In this document: one piece after another, positions 1 through 8,078 of the stretch
Numbering within the stretch: position 1 is the first letter of the stretch
Layout: each line of letters starts with the position of its first letter
Assembly (NCBI GenBank): GCA_027532775.1
Contig: JAPZTO010000002.1
Location: 496,001 to 560,000 of the forward strand
Length of the DNA: 64,000 bases
Origin: Beijerinckiaceae bacterium
GTDB taxonomy: Bacteria > Pseudomonadota > Alphaproteobacteria > Rhizobiales > Beijerinckiaceae
Direction: 5' to 3'
Notes under the pieces: generated by a model
The model's database searches: none
What the model was told of the DNA's origin: nothing
Seen by the model: only the letters and a program-made list of their open reading frames with translations
Position numbers and translations under genes: made by a program

Positions 1-309
1 GAGGGCGTCGAGAACGGCCGCCTTCCGCGCCTTGGCCATGTCCCGCCCGAGCGCGTAGGAAAAGCCGAGCGTGCCGTCCTCCAGCCGGATGGCACAGCGG
101 GTCATCGTCGCCTCGCCGAGATTGAAACGCCGCCCGCCACCGCCGGCGCGCCCCTCGACCATGATCGTCCCGGTTTCCGGCTGCTTGAGCACCGTGAAGG
201 GCGGGATGGCCGGCGCGTCGGCCAGAACGGCCTCGACTTCGGCCAGTGCTGCGCGGGCGAGAATGGCGAAATGCCCCTGCCGGCGCGCCATAGGTTGGTT
301 CGATTGCAT
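1..309 (-). CDS. phnG: PhnG, C-P lyase subunit (partial, cut by window edge)
   Basis: PhnG is a subunit of the cytoplasmic carbon-phosphorus lyase core complex (PhnGHIJ), which attaches phosphonates to ribose triphosphate before C-P cleavage. Reading the reverse strand from 309 gives 103 codons without a stop. They include the family signature: a Gly-rich stretch, then FNLGEATMTRCAIRL and a YALGRD segment. PhnG is usually near 150 residues, so about the last third lies outside the window. The start is uncertain: in-frame ATGs lie at 324, 309 and 291 and none has a strong ribosome binding site. The gene is divergent from phnF and shares its operator region, so it is probably the first gene of a leftward phn operon. 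Confidence 0.88.
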   Translation of the reverse strand, partial: MQSNQPMARRQGHFAILARAALAEVEAVLADAPAIPPFTVLKQPETGTIMVEGRAGGGGRRFNLGEATMTRCAIRLEDGTLGFSYALGRDMAKARKAAVLDAL

Positions 310-331
310 CTTTGTCGAATCCATTGACCGT

Positions 332-379
332 GATAAGTCTAGACTTTAAGGTCTGGTCATCGGAATGTCTAGACTTATC
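332..379. promoter_or_regulatory. Probable PhnF operator between phnG and phnF
   Basis: The divergent gap holds a perfect 13-bp inverted repeat: GATAAGTCTAGAC at 332-344 and its exact reverse complement at 367-379. Each arm also lies on a smaller palindrome: AAGTCTAGACTT at 335-346 and GTCTAGAC at 367-374. Their centres are about 30 bp apart, roughly three helical turns. GntR/HutC-family dimers bind short palindromes of this kind near their own genes. Binding by PhnF is inferred from position and symmetry. Confidence 0.65.
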
Positions 380-389
380 GGATGACAGG

Positions 390-1166
390 ATGATGACGAC
401 TGCGATGGAAACCGTTGCCTCGACCCTTGCCGCTCCTGCCCCCAACCTTGCCTGGAAGCGCATCGCCGAGGCGCTGGAGGCGGAAATCCGCGCCGGGCAG
501 CATGCCGTGGGAGCCTTGCTGCCCCCTTCGGCTGTCCTCGCGGAACGGTTCGGCGTCCATCGTCATACGGTGCGGCACGCGTTCAAGCATCTGGCGGAGA
601 AAGGGCTTGTCTCGGTGGAGCGCGGGCGCGGCACCGAGGTTCTCGCCCAGCGCTTCCCCTATCGAATCGGCCGCCGCGTCAGCCTCCGGACGAACTTCGG
701 CGCTGCCGGCATCGCCGTCACGGGCCGGATCATCTCCGCCATCCGGGAGAGCGCAAACCCGATGGTAGCCGAAGCGCTCGAGATTGCGCCGGGCAGCGAG
801 GTCCATGTGGTCCGCACGCTCAGCCTGGCAGATCAGGTGCCGGTATCCACAGGTCTTCACTACCTCGACAGGGCCCGCTTTCCGGATTTTCCGGAACGGC
901 TCGCGCAGAACGGTGCTTCGATGTCGGCAGCCTTCGCCTCGGCCGGGATTCACGACTATCTCCGCCTCTCGACGCGGCTTTCCGCCCGCATCGCCTCGAA
1001 CGAGGAATCGGCGTTGCTGGCCCTGCCGGGAGGCAGCCCTGTGCTGCAATCGATCGGCCTCGATGCCCTGCCCGATCACAGACCGATCCAGTTCGTTGTC
1101 AGCGTCTTTGCCGGGCCGCGGATGGAAATGATCATCGAGCCGCTCGCCGAGCCTCCCGCCTCCTGA
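390..1166 (+). CDS. phnF: PhnF, GntR/HutC-family phosphonate regulator
   Basis: A 258-residue transcription factor. The N-terminal winged helix-turn-helix of GntR type spans roughly residues 20-85, with a LLPPSAVLAERFGVHRHTVR core. The C-terminal UTRA ligand-binding domain spans roughly residues 100-250. PhnF-type regulators sit beside C-P lyase operons and control them in response to phosphate or phosphonate status. The ATG at 390 is chosen because the open frame upstream runs through the palindromic operator. ATG 393 and 405 are possible alternatives. It is divergent from phnG and probably autoregulated through the site at 332-379. Confidence 0.86.
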   Translation: MMTTAMETVASTLAAPAPNLAWKRIAEALEAEIRAGQHAVGALLPPSAVLAERFGVHRHTVRHAFKHLAEKGLVSVERGRGTEVLAQRFPYRIGRRVSLRTNFGAAGIAVTGRIISAIRESANPMVAEALEIAPGSEVHVVRTLSLADQVPVSTGLHYLDRARFPDFPERLAQNGASMSAAFASAGIHDYLRLSTRLSARIASNEESALLALPGGSPVLQSIGLDALPDHRPIQFVVSVFAGPRMEMIIEPLAEPPAS

Positions 1167-1239
1167 GGGTTGCGGTTTCGCCCCTTTGCAACTTGCGACG
1201 ACTTGCCACGCCCTTCCGGCTGTGTTTGGGTGATCCCGC

Positions 1240-1412
1240 TTTCGGTGCCTTTCGCGAGAAAGGTGAAACGGGAATGCGGTGCGGGCCTCTGGCCTTATGC
1301 CGCAGCTGCCCCCGCAACTGTAAGCGGTGAGCTTTCTTCCAGGACACCACTGGTCCAACGACCGGGAAGGTGGATGAAAGCAGCGATCCGCGAGCCAGGA
1401 GACCGGCCGAGA
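1240..1412 (+). ncRNA. Cobalamin riboswitch upstream of btuB
   Basis: The conserved cobalamin aptamer elements appear in order on the + strand: GGTGAAACGGGAATGCGGTG at 1262-1281, GCTGCCCCCGCAACTGTAA at 1305-1323, and the B12 box AGCCAGGAGACCGGCC at 1393-1408. The btuB start codon is about 50 bases downstream. Binding of adenosylcobalamin would lower expression of the uptake genes. Both ends are approximate because the P1 helix was judged by eye. The 292-base gap between phnF and btuB holds only this element and its expression platform. Confidence 0.93.
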
Positions 1413-1430
1413 GTCCGTGCAACCCCAACA

Positions 1431-1449
1431 ATTCGGCGGCGGGCCGAAT
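1431..1449 (+). promoter_or_regulatory. Hairpin between riboswitch and btuB ribosome binding site
   Basis: ATTCGGC at 1431-1437 pairs perfectly with GCCGAAT at 1443-1449 around a 5-base loop. The stem directly abuts the Shine-Dalgarno GGAGGA at 1450-1455, and the btuB ATG is at 1459. There is no following U tract, so a terminator is unlikely. The layout suggests a translational expression platform in which folding of the aptamer region changes access to the ribosome binding site. That reading is an inference from position. Confidence 0.5.
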
Positions 1450-1458
1450 GGAGGAACC

Positions 1459-3432
1459 ATGACTCGCGCTTCGGGCGCACTCATCCTCGGGATGAGTGGC
1501 ATTCTTGCTGTTTATCAAAGCTTTCCAGCTTTTTCTCAATCCAGATCTTCAGAGCCTCGCGGGCTTGAAATCTTCATCACCGCGAACCGCTCGCCGACCT
1601 CGATCCAGCGCACCGGCAGCGCCATCACCGTGATCCGGGCCGATGAAATCCAGAAGACCCATTCCGGCTCCCTCGTCGATGCCTTGCGCTTCGTGCCCGG
1701 GCTCGACATCACCGAAACAGGCGGGCCGGGGGGGACGACCGCCGTGCGGATCCGGGGCACGAATGCCGGCCAGCTTCTTGTGCTCGTCGACGGCGTGCGC
1801 ATCAACGATGCCTCCTCGGCCAATGGCGAGGCGGATTTCAGCGGTATTCCAGGTGGACTTGTCGAGCGGATCGAGGTTCTCCGTGGTCCGCAAAGCGCGC
1901 TCTATGGCGCGGATGCGATGGGCGGCGTCATCAACATCATCACCCGTCGCGGGCGCGGCCCCTTCAAGGCCTTCGGGCAGGTCGAGGGCGGCAGCTACGG
2001 CACGCTGGCTGGCAATGCCGGCGCCTATGGCCAGCAGGGCGCGTGGTCTTATTCCTTTGCCGGGTCCGGCTTCCGGACGGATGGCTTCTCCCGTTACGGC
2101 CATCGTGTCGCGCGGCTGAAAGCCCGGGCCCCCTACGAGAAGGACGGAACGGAGACTTTGGGAGGGTTCGGACGCATCGGTTTTGATTCCCGCGAGGGGT
2201 TCCGCTTCGAGGCCGGCGGGATGATTACTTTCCATCGGGCGGAGTATGATGCCGCGTCCGTCGCGTTCCCCGATACGCCCTCGGCAACCAACCGGCGGTT
2301 TTTCTCGGCCTTTGCAAAAGCGGAACTCGATACGTTCGATAACCGGCTGACGCATGCCCTGACGCTGACGGCCAGCCGGACGGACCGGATGTTCCGTGAC
2401 ACTACGATCACCGTGGCCAGCAACCCCAATGTTGCGACGTGGCGGCATTCGGATTTTACCGGTGACCGCTTCGCTGCGGAGTATCAGGGGACTTACCGAC
2501 TGGAGAAATATGGCTCCGTGATCTTCGGGACGAAGGCAGAACGCGAGATCGCGGTCACCTTCAACCAGAACATCATTCCGTTGGGCGCACGTACCAAGTC
2601 GCTCGGCGGCAACCAGACCACCCTCTCCGCTTTCGGCCTCTGGCAGGTTCCGCTGACGGAAAGGCTGGATGTGTCGCTCGGCGGGCGCGTCGACCATGTG
2701 ACGGATGTCGATACCTTCGCCACCTGGCGGGCGACAGCTGCCTACCGCATTACCGAGACCGGCAGCAAGCTGCGCGCCAGTCTCGGCACCGGCGGCAAGG
2801 CGCCGACGCTCTACCAGCGTTTCGGCGGCTATCAGGGTTCGGTGGCGCTGCGGGCCGAGCATAATCTCGGTGCCGATGTCGGCATCGACCAGGACTTCCT
2901 CGACGGACGCATCCGGATTTCCGCCACCGGCTTCTGGATCCGCAGCCGGGACCTGATCAATTTCCAGAACAGCACGACCTGTCTTAGCGGCATTCAGGCT
3001 TCCGGCTGCTACGTGAATGTCGCGCGGGCCGAAAGCACCGGATTCGAACTCGAAGGCACGGCCCAGCTCTGGACCGGCCTGCTCCAGTTGCGCGGGGCCT
3101 ATACCTATCTCCGCGCCAAGGACCTGACGACCAACCGGACGTTGGCGCGGCGCCCGGAAAGCGTCGGCAAGATCGGGCTCGCCATCACGCCATGGGACAA
3201 ATGGAGCTTCGAACCCTCGGTGACGCTGGTTTCAAAGCGGTTCAGCGGCGCGAACGAGACGCAGCGCCTCGCGCCCTATGCCCGCTTCGACATGCTGGCC
3301 AGCTACAAGCCCATGGAGCAGCTGGAGATCTATATCCGGGGCGAAAACCTCAACAATGCCCGCTATCATGAGGTCTGGAATTATGGCACGACCGGCCGCG
3401 CCTTTTATGCAGGGATGAAGACGACGTGGTAG
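1459..3432 (+). CDS. btuB: BtuB-like TonB-dependent cobalamin receptor
   Basis: A 657-residue outer-membrane TonB-dependent receptor. It has an N-terminal signal sequence ending near the FPAFSQS segment and a TonB-box-like EIFITANRSP. A plug domain follows at about residues 50-170, containing VRIRGTNAGQLLVLVDGVR and RGPQSALYGADAMGGVINI. The rest is a beta-barrel with an aromatic C-terminal residue (Trp). The start is ATG 1459, supported by GGAGGA 4 bases upstream. The cobalamin riboswitch in its leader and the following btuCD genes indicate cobalamin or cobinamide as substrate. The stop overlaps the btuC start by 7 bases. Confidence 0.93.
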   Translation: MTRASGALILGMSGILAVYQSFPAFSQSRSSEPRGLEIFITANRSPTSIQRTGSAITVIRADEIQKTHSGSLVDALRFVPGLDITETGGPGGTTAVRIRGTNAGQLLVLVDGVRINDASSANGEADFSGIPGGLVERIEVLRGPQSALYGADAMGGVINIITRRGRGPFKAFGQVEGGSYGTLAGNAGAYGQQGAWSYSFAGSGFRTDGFSRYGHRVARLKARAPYEKDGTETLGGFGRIGFDSREGFRFEAGGMITFHRAEYDAASVAFPDTPSATNRRFFSAFAKAELDTFDNRLTHALTLTASRTDRMFRDTTITVASNPNVATWRHSDFTGDRFAAEYQGTYRLEKYGSVIFGTKAEREIAVTFNQNIIPLGARTKSLGGNQTTLSAFGLWQVPLTERLDVSLGGRVDHVTDVDTFATWRATAAYRITETGSKLRASLGTGGKAPTLYQRFGGYQGSVALRAEHNLGADVGIDQDFLDGRIRISATGFWIRSRDLINFQNSTTCLSGIQASGCYVNVARAESTGFELEGTAQLWTGLLQLRGAYTYLRAKDLTTNRTLARRPESVGKIGLAITPWDKWSFEPSVTLVSKRFSGANETQRLAPYARFDMLASYKPMEQLEIYIRGENLNNARYHEVWNYGTTGRAFYAGMKTTW

Positions 3433-4475
3433 CCGAAACGGAGGCGAGAAGCGCCTCCCTGCCCGACCGGATGCCTTGGCGGGCCTGGCTGTTGCCAGGC
3501 CTTGCCTCGCTTGTCGGCCTGCTGTTCGTGATCTCGCTCGGCGTCGGGCCCGTCGCCTTGCCGCCGGGCGATGTGATCGCGGCACTGGCGGGGCGTGGAG
3601 AGGTGGCGCACCGGATCATCATCTGGGAAATCCGGCTGCCTCGCGCGATCCTGGCGCTGGCCATCGGCGCCGTGCTGGCCATGGGCGGCGCAGCGTTGCA
3701 GGGCCTGCTGCGCAACCCGCTCGCCGCCCCTTCCCTCTTCGGGGCGCCGCAATCGGCTGCGCTGGCAGCCGTGGCGACGATCTCGCTCGGGATCAATGAT
3801 ACGCTCGGCTGGGGCCTGCCGGTCGCTGCCATCCTTGGCGCCTTCGCCTCCGTTTTCCTCCTGTTGGCGATTGCCGGTCGCAATGCCGGCCTGCTCCTGC
3901 TGATCCTCTCCGGGCTCGCGGTCTCCTCGCTAGCCGGCGCCGGGACAGTGCTGGCAATGAATCTCGCGCCCAACCCCTTTGCGGCGCTCGAAATCGCCTT
4001 CTGGCTGCTGGGCTCGCTCGAGGATCGTTCGATGCGCCATGTCACGCTTGCCCTGCCCTTCATCGCGCTCGCGATGATGCTGCTCTGGCTGCAGCGTGGC
4101 GGCTATCGCGCGCTGGCTCTCGGGGAGGATGCGGCGGCCAGCCTCGGCGTTCCCGTCGAGCGGCTGCGGCTGACGACGATTCTCGGCGTAGCCATGGGCG
4201 TTGGCGCGGCGGTTGCCGTTTCCGGTACGATCGCCTTTATCGGGCTGATCGCCCCGCACCTGATGCGGCCATTCGTCCGGCATGATCCCGCCCGGCTGCT
4301 GGTTCCGGCCGCGCTTTGCGGCTCGGCCCTGCTCCTTGCAGCGGATATCGCGGTGCGGCTGATCCCGGCCACGTCGGATATCAAGGTCGGTGTGCTGACC
4401 TCGATCATCGGCGTGCCGTTCTTTCTCTATCTCATTGTCCGGGAAAGGCGTTCACTCTCCGGAGGGATGGCATGA
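3426..4475 (+). CDS. btuC: BtuC-like FecCD-family cobalamin permease
   Basis: A 349-residue inner-membrane permease of the FecCD/BtuC family, hydrophobic throughout, with the family features RLPRAILALAIGAVLAMGG and a C-terminal GTIAFIGLIAPHLMR segment. It would form the transmembrane dimer that works with BtuD (ATPase) and BtuF (binding protein). The GTG start at 3426 overlaps the end of btuB. An internal start such as ATG 3471 cannot be excluded. The stop overlaps btuD in an ATGA arrangement, which implies translational coupling in one operon under the B12 riboswitch. Confidence 0.9.
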   Translation: MVAETEARSASLPDRMPWRAWLLPGLASLVGLLFVISLGVGPVALPPGDVIAALAGRGEVAHRIIIWEIRLPRAILALAIGAVLAMGGAALQGLLRNPLAAPSLFGAPQSAALAAVATISLGINDTLGWGLPVAAILGAFASVFLLLAIAGRNAGLLLLILSGLAVSSLAGAGTVLAMNLAPNPFAALEIAFWLLGSLEDRSMRHVTLALPFIALAMMLLWLQRGGYRALALGEDAAASLGVPVERLRLTTILGVAMGVGAAVAVSGTIAFIGLIAPHLMRPFVRHDPARLLVPAALCGSALLLAADIAVRLIPATSDIKVGVLTSIIGVPFFLYLIVRERRSLSGGMA

Positions 4476-5260
4476 ACCCGCCGCGGATTGTCCTCGAGGA
4501 TGTCTCCGTCCGGCTTGGCGGTCGCCGCATCGTCGGCGGGGTCTCGCTCGACCTTGCAGGCGGCGCTCTCGTGGCGCTGATCGGTCCCAACGGGGCAGGA
4601 AAGACCACCCTGCTCAAGGCGATGGCCGGCCTGCTTCCGCATGAGGGCCGGATCACCCTCAATGGCAGCGAAGGCGCCGCGCTGGACAGGAGAGCGCGGG
4701 CGCGGCTGATCGGCTATTTGCCACAGGGGCATCAGGTGCATTGGCCGCTGCCGGCCGAGGATATCGTGGCGCTCGGCCGTTTCCCGCATGGCGTCGTCGA
4801 TCCACGACGCCTGTCCCCGGAGGATGGACGGATCATCCGCGAGGCGATGCGTGTGACCGGCACCGAGGCGCTGGCCGGGCAATCCGCCACCACCCTGTCC
4901 GGCGGCGAACGCGCCCGCATCATGCTGGCCCGCGTGCTCGCTGTCGAGGCGCCGGTCCTGCTCGCCGACGAGCCGACGGCCTCGCTCGACCCGAGGCACC
5001 AGCTGGTGGTGATGGAGATCCTGCGCCAGCAGGCGCGACAGGGGCGCCTGGTTGTTGCCGTCACGCATGATCTGACGCTGGCGGCACGAATGGCGGACCG
5101 GATCGTGCTCATGGATGGCGGCACGGTCGTCGCGTCCGGCGCCCCCGTTGATGTCCTGTCAGACCGGCAATTGGCCGAAACCTATGGCATCCGGGCGCTG
5201 CGCCTCGATCATGGCGGCGAGCCGGCCCTGATCCCCTGGCAGGTCGAGGCTCAGCCGTGA
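4472..5260 (+). CDS. btuD: BtuD-like ABC ATPase for cobalamin uptake
   Basis: A 262-residue ABC ATPase. The Walker A motif GPNGAGKTTL starts at residue 38, the signature is LSGGERARIMLARVLA, and the Walker B region is VLLADEPTASLDP, followed by an H-loop VTHDLTLAA. This is the normal size for the FepC/BtuD class. ATG 4472 overlaps the btuC stop. An earlier in-frame start at 4316 would lie inside btuC and is not credible. The last 10 bases overlap the 3' end of the convergent cobC. Confidence 0.92.
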   Translation: MNPPRIVLEDVSVRLGGRRIVGGVSLDLAGGALVALIGPNGAGKTTLLKAMAGLLPHEGRITLNGSEGAALDRRARARLIGYLPQGHQVHWPLPAEDIVALGRFPHGVVDPRRLSPEDGRIIREAMRVTGTEALAGQSATTLSGGERARIMLARVLAVEAPVLLADEPTASLDPRHQLVVMEILRQQARQGRLVVAVTHDLTLAARMADRIVLMDGGTVVASGAPVDVLSDRQLAETYGIRALRLDHGGEPALIPWQVEAQP

Positions 5261-6246
5261 CGAAGCTCGGACAGGGTCCGCGCAAGACGCTCACGCGGGG
5301 CTGGCCCGGCCGGCAGGCCGAAGCGGATCAGTCGTGGGTCCCAGTCGAAGCATCGTGTCCAGATCCGTCGACCGGCCAAAGCCGCATGGGAATCGGCACG
5401 CGGTATCCGGGCGAGCCTGAACAGGGACGTGCCGCCGACAACGACGAAGCCATAGCGCAGCAGGACCCGGTCCAGCGCCTCGGCCTCCTCGGCAAGGCGG
5501 CTCCGCATGGCTTCGGCCCAGGCGAGGTCGGACAGGGCAATCGTGGCGACCTGGATCGCTGCGCCGGTCACGGGCCAGGGTCCGAGGGCTTCGCGCAGAG
5601 GGGCGACAAGCGCCTTGGGCCCGATGGCGAAGCCGAGCCGCAAGCCGGCCAAACCATAGAATTTCCCGAAGGATCGCAGGGTGATGACCGGCAGGTTCTG
5701 AAGGGTCGATGTGAGCGAGGCATCCGGCATTATGTCGATGAAGGCCTCGTCGATGACGAGACAGCCCTGCCTATCCGCGAGGGTCGAGGCGAGGAGCATC
5801 GCATCCGCTCGCGCGACCGGTCGGCCGTCCGGGTTGTTGGGATGGACCAGAACCGCATGGCGGATGGTCTCGGCCAGCGGGCGGCCCGGGCGGAAGGCTT
5901 CCGTTTCGTAGCCGGCCTGCTGCCACGCACGGGCATGTTCCGCATAGCTCGGTTCCGTGACGCCCACTTTGCCGCCTCGGGCAGCGAGCCGCGGGATCCA
6001 CTGGATCAGGGATTGCGTGCCCGGCGCGGCGACGATGTCATGGCTGTCCGGCACGCGATAGGCGATCCGGGCCGCGGCAAGCAGCGCATCGAGTTCATGC
6101 CTGCCGGGCAAGGCCGTCCAGAGATGGGAGCCGAGGGTCCGCAGCGGATAGGGAAAGGGCGAGATGCCGGTGGACAGGTCGAGCCAGTCTTCCCGCTTCC
6201 CGCCGAACCGGGCCATCGCTTCGCCAAGATCACCGCCATGCTGCAT
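5251..6246 (-). CDS. cobC: CobC/CobD-type L-threonine-O-3-phosphate decarboxylase
   Basis: A PLP-dependent fold-type I enzyme of the histidinol-phosphate aminotransferase-like family. It supplies (R)-1-amino-2-propanol phosphate, the linker of the cobalamin nucleotide loop. The start MQHGGDLGEA is typical of CobC. The substrate-binding HPNNPDGRP segment and the PLP lysine in SFGKFYGLAGLRLGF (Lys195) are present. ATG 6246 gives 331 residues. An upstream ATG at 6276 is possible but would overlap btuF. The gene lies antisense between btuD and btuF. It overlaps the btuD end by 10 bases and starts head-to-head with btuF, leaving almost no room for a dedicated promoter. Confidence 0.9.
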   Translation of the reverse strand: MQHGGDLGEAMARFGGKREDWLDLSTGISPFPYPLRTLGSHLWTALPGRHELDALLAAARIAYRVPDSHDIVAAPGTQSLIQWIPRLAARGGKVGVTEPSYAEHARAWQQAGYETEAFRPGRPLAETIRHAVLVHPNNPDGRPVARADAMLLASTLADRQGCLVIDEAFIDIMPDASLTSTLQNLPVITLRSFGKFYGLAGLRLGFAIGPKALVAPLREALGPWPVTGAAIQVATIALSDLAWAEAMRSRLAEEAEALDRVLLRYGFVVVGGTSLFRLARIPRADSHAALAGRRIWTRCFDWDPRLIRFGLPAGPAPRERLARTLSELRHG

Positions 6247-6255
6247 CGTGCGGCC

Positions 6256-7107
6256 ATGCCATGGAAGCGCGTGCATCGCCAGTGCCGTCTGGCTTTCCTC
6301 GCCATTTTCCTGTCAGGTGCGGCTTCTGCGCAGCCGGCCCCGATGCGGATCGTCTCGATCAACATGTGCACGGACCAGCTGCTGCTGGATCTTGCGCGGC
6401 CGGAGCAGATTGCCGGCCTCAGTCCATTCGGCGCCGATCCGCTGCGCTCATGGGCCGCCGCGAAGGCCAAACCCTATCCACGCCTGTCCGGCACCGCCGA
6501 GGAAGTGCTGGTCCTCGCGCCGGATCTTGTCGTCGGCGGTCGGTTCACCCGACGCGCGACCCGGGAATTCATCCGCCAGCGGGGCTTTCGCCTCGAGGAA
6601 TTCGACGCGGTGCGGAGCATCGCCGAAACGCGGGCGCAGATCCTCCGGATGGGGGCCCTCGTGGGCAATCCGGAAGGGGCGCGGAAGCGCGTCGCGGAAA
6701 TCGACACCGCGCTTGCCCGCTTCAGAAGCACAGTCTCGCCGCTGAAGCTTCGCGTCCTGCCGGTTGCCCGGCGTGGCTGGGTCAGCGGGTCGCAATCGCT
6801 GGTGACCGATCTACTGGCGCAGGCCGGCCTCGTGAACGTGGCGGACGAACTCGGCTTCCGCCAGGGTGGTTTCGCTTCGCTCGAAAGCCTCGTCCTGCTG
6901 AAGCCGGACGCGATCCTCGTTGCGCGGGATGATCTCACCCCGGAGGATCAGGGCACGGCCAAGCTGCTGCACCCAGCCTTGGCCGGTCGCTTCGCGGCCG
7001 AGCGCAAGCTGACAATGCCCGAGAAACTGACGGTCTGCGGCGGGCCCATGCTGGTCGAGGCGATTGACCATCTCACGCGCGAACTGGCGCGGATCGGCCG
7101 GAAATGA
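6256..7107 (+). CDS. btuF: BtuF-like periplasmic cobalamin-binding protein
   Basis: A 283-residue class III binding protein. A signal peptide ends near SGAASAQPA, and a Fe/B12 periplasmic-binding fold follows, with RIVSINMCTDQLLLDL and a LAPDLVVGGRFT segment. It should deliver cobalamin or cobinamide to BtuCD. ATG 6256 gives a normal signal peptide. ATG 6238 is the alternative and would overlap the 5' end of cobC. The stop overlaps cbiB (ATGA), so btuF and cbiB are coupled. The gene is separated from btuBCD by the antisense cobC. Confidence 0.87.
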   Translation: MPWKRVHRQCRLAFLAIFLSGAASAQPAPMRIVSINMCTDQLLLDLARPEQIAGLSPFGADPLRSWAAAKAKPYPRLSGTAEEVLVLAPDLVVGGRFTRRATREFIRQRGFRLEEFDAVRSIAETRAQILRMGALVGNPEGARKRVAEIDTALARFRSTVSPLKLRVLPVARRGWVSGSQSLVTDLLAQAGLVNVADELGFRQGGFASLESLVLLKPDAILVARDDLTPEDQGTAKLLHPALAGRFAAERKLTMPEKLTVCGGPMLVEAIDHLTRELARIGRK

Positions 7108-8078
7108 CGTTGTTTCCGGAAACCCTGCTGATCGTTCTGGTTGCGCTTGTGGCCGATGCGCTTGTCGGCGATCCGGACATTGTCTGGCGGCGCATACCAC
7201 ATCCTGTCGCATGGTTCGGCGGGTTGATCCGGGCGCTGGAGGCTCGGCTCAACCGTCCGGAATGGCCTGAGATGCAGCGTCGCGTGCTGGGCGTGCTTGC
7301 CCTCGCCGTGCTGGTGGTCGTTGCCCTTGCCGGCGGGTTCCTGCTGGAACAGGGGCTGATGGCCCTTCCCTTTGGCTGGTTCTGGGCAGGGCTCGCCGGC
7401 TCCGTCCTGATCGCGCAGCGCTCGCTTTACGATCATGTCGCGCGGGTTGCCGATGCGCTCGAAAGCGAGGGACTCACGGGTGGCCGGCGCGCGGTGTCCA
7501 TGGTGGTCGGGCGCAACCCGGACGCGCTGGACGAAGCCGGCGTGGCCCGGGCAGCCATCGAGACGACGGCCGAGAATTTCTCCGATGGGGTTGTCGCGCC
7601 GGTTTTCTGGTTCCTTCTGCTCGGCCTGCCGGGGCTGGTCTTCTACAAGGCGGTGAATACCGCAGATTCGATGATCGGCCATCGTTCGCCGCGTTATCTT
7701 GCCTATGGTTGGGCCAGCGCGCGGCTGGATGACCTGCTCAATCTCGTGCCTGCCCGATTTTCAGGTCTGCTGATCGCGGCAGCCTGTGCCGCTGTCCGCC
7801 GGCAACCGGGCCCCGCCCTACGCGTGATGCTGCGCGATGCGCGGCTCCATAAATCACCCAATGCCGGCTGGCCGGAAGCGGCAATGGCCGGCGGGCTTGG
7901 GCTCGCGCTGGCGGGACCACGGGTCTACGGTGCTGAACGGGTCGATGACCCATATCTCAATCCGGGCGGGCGGCGCGACGCTGGCCCGGCGGATATCCGA
8001 CAGGCCCTGAGGGTGATGGCCGCAGCCTGCCTGCTTCTGCTCCTGATCGTGCTGGCCCTAGCGCTCGCGCTGGCGTGA
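7104..8078 (+). CDS. cbiB: CbiB/CobD adenosylcobinamide-phosphate synthase
   Basis: A 324-residue integral membrane protein that joins aminopropanol (phosphate) to adenosylcobyric acid. Conserved CbiB segments are visible: [22 protein letters not shown] near the N terminus, then [20 protein letters not shown] and [14 protein letters not shown], followed by [15 protein letters not shown]. It is coupled to btuF by a 4-base overlap. Its 3' end overlaps the convergent cobQ by 21 bases. Its partner substrate is made by CobC, encoded just upstream on the opposite strand. Confidence 0.93.
   Translation: MTLFPETLLIVLVALVADALVGDPDIVWRRIPHPVAWFGGLIRALEARLNRPEWPEMQRRVLGVLALAVLVVVALAGGFLLEQGLMALPFGWFWAGLAGSVLIAQRSLYDHVARVADALESEGLTGGRRAVSMVVGRNPDALDEAGVARAAIETTAENFSDGVVAPVFWFLLLGLPGLVFYKAVNTADSMIGHRSPRYLAYGWASARLDDLLNLVPARFSGLLIAAACAAVRRQPGPALRVMLRDARLHKSPNAGWPEAAMAGGLGLALAGPRVYGAERVDDPYLNPGGRRDAGPADIRQALRVMAAACLLLLLIVLALALALA

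Noticed and set aside
375-1502. Long open frame on the reverse strand across phnF and the btuB riboswitch
   Set aside because: It is antisense to phnF, has no recognisable domain and crosses a clear riboswitch. It is a by-product of high GC content.
5257-6255. Open frame on the + strand antisense to cobC, continuous with btuF
   Set aside because: Only the part from about 6256 has a signal peptide and a BtuF fold. The upstream part mirrors cobC and has no domain character, so it was not treated as an N-terminal extension.
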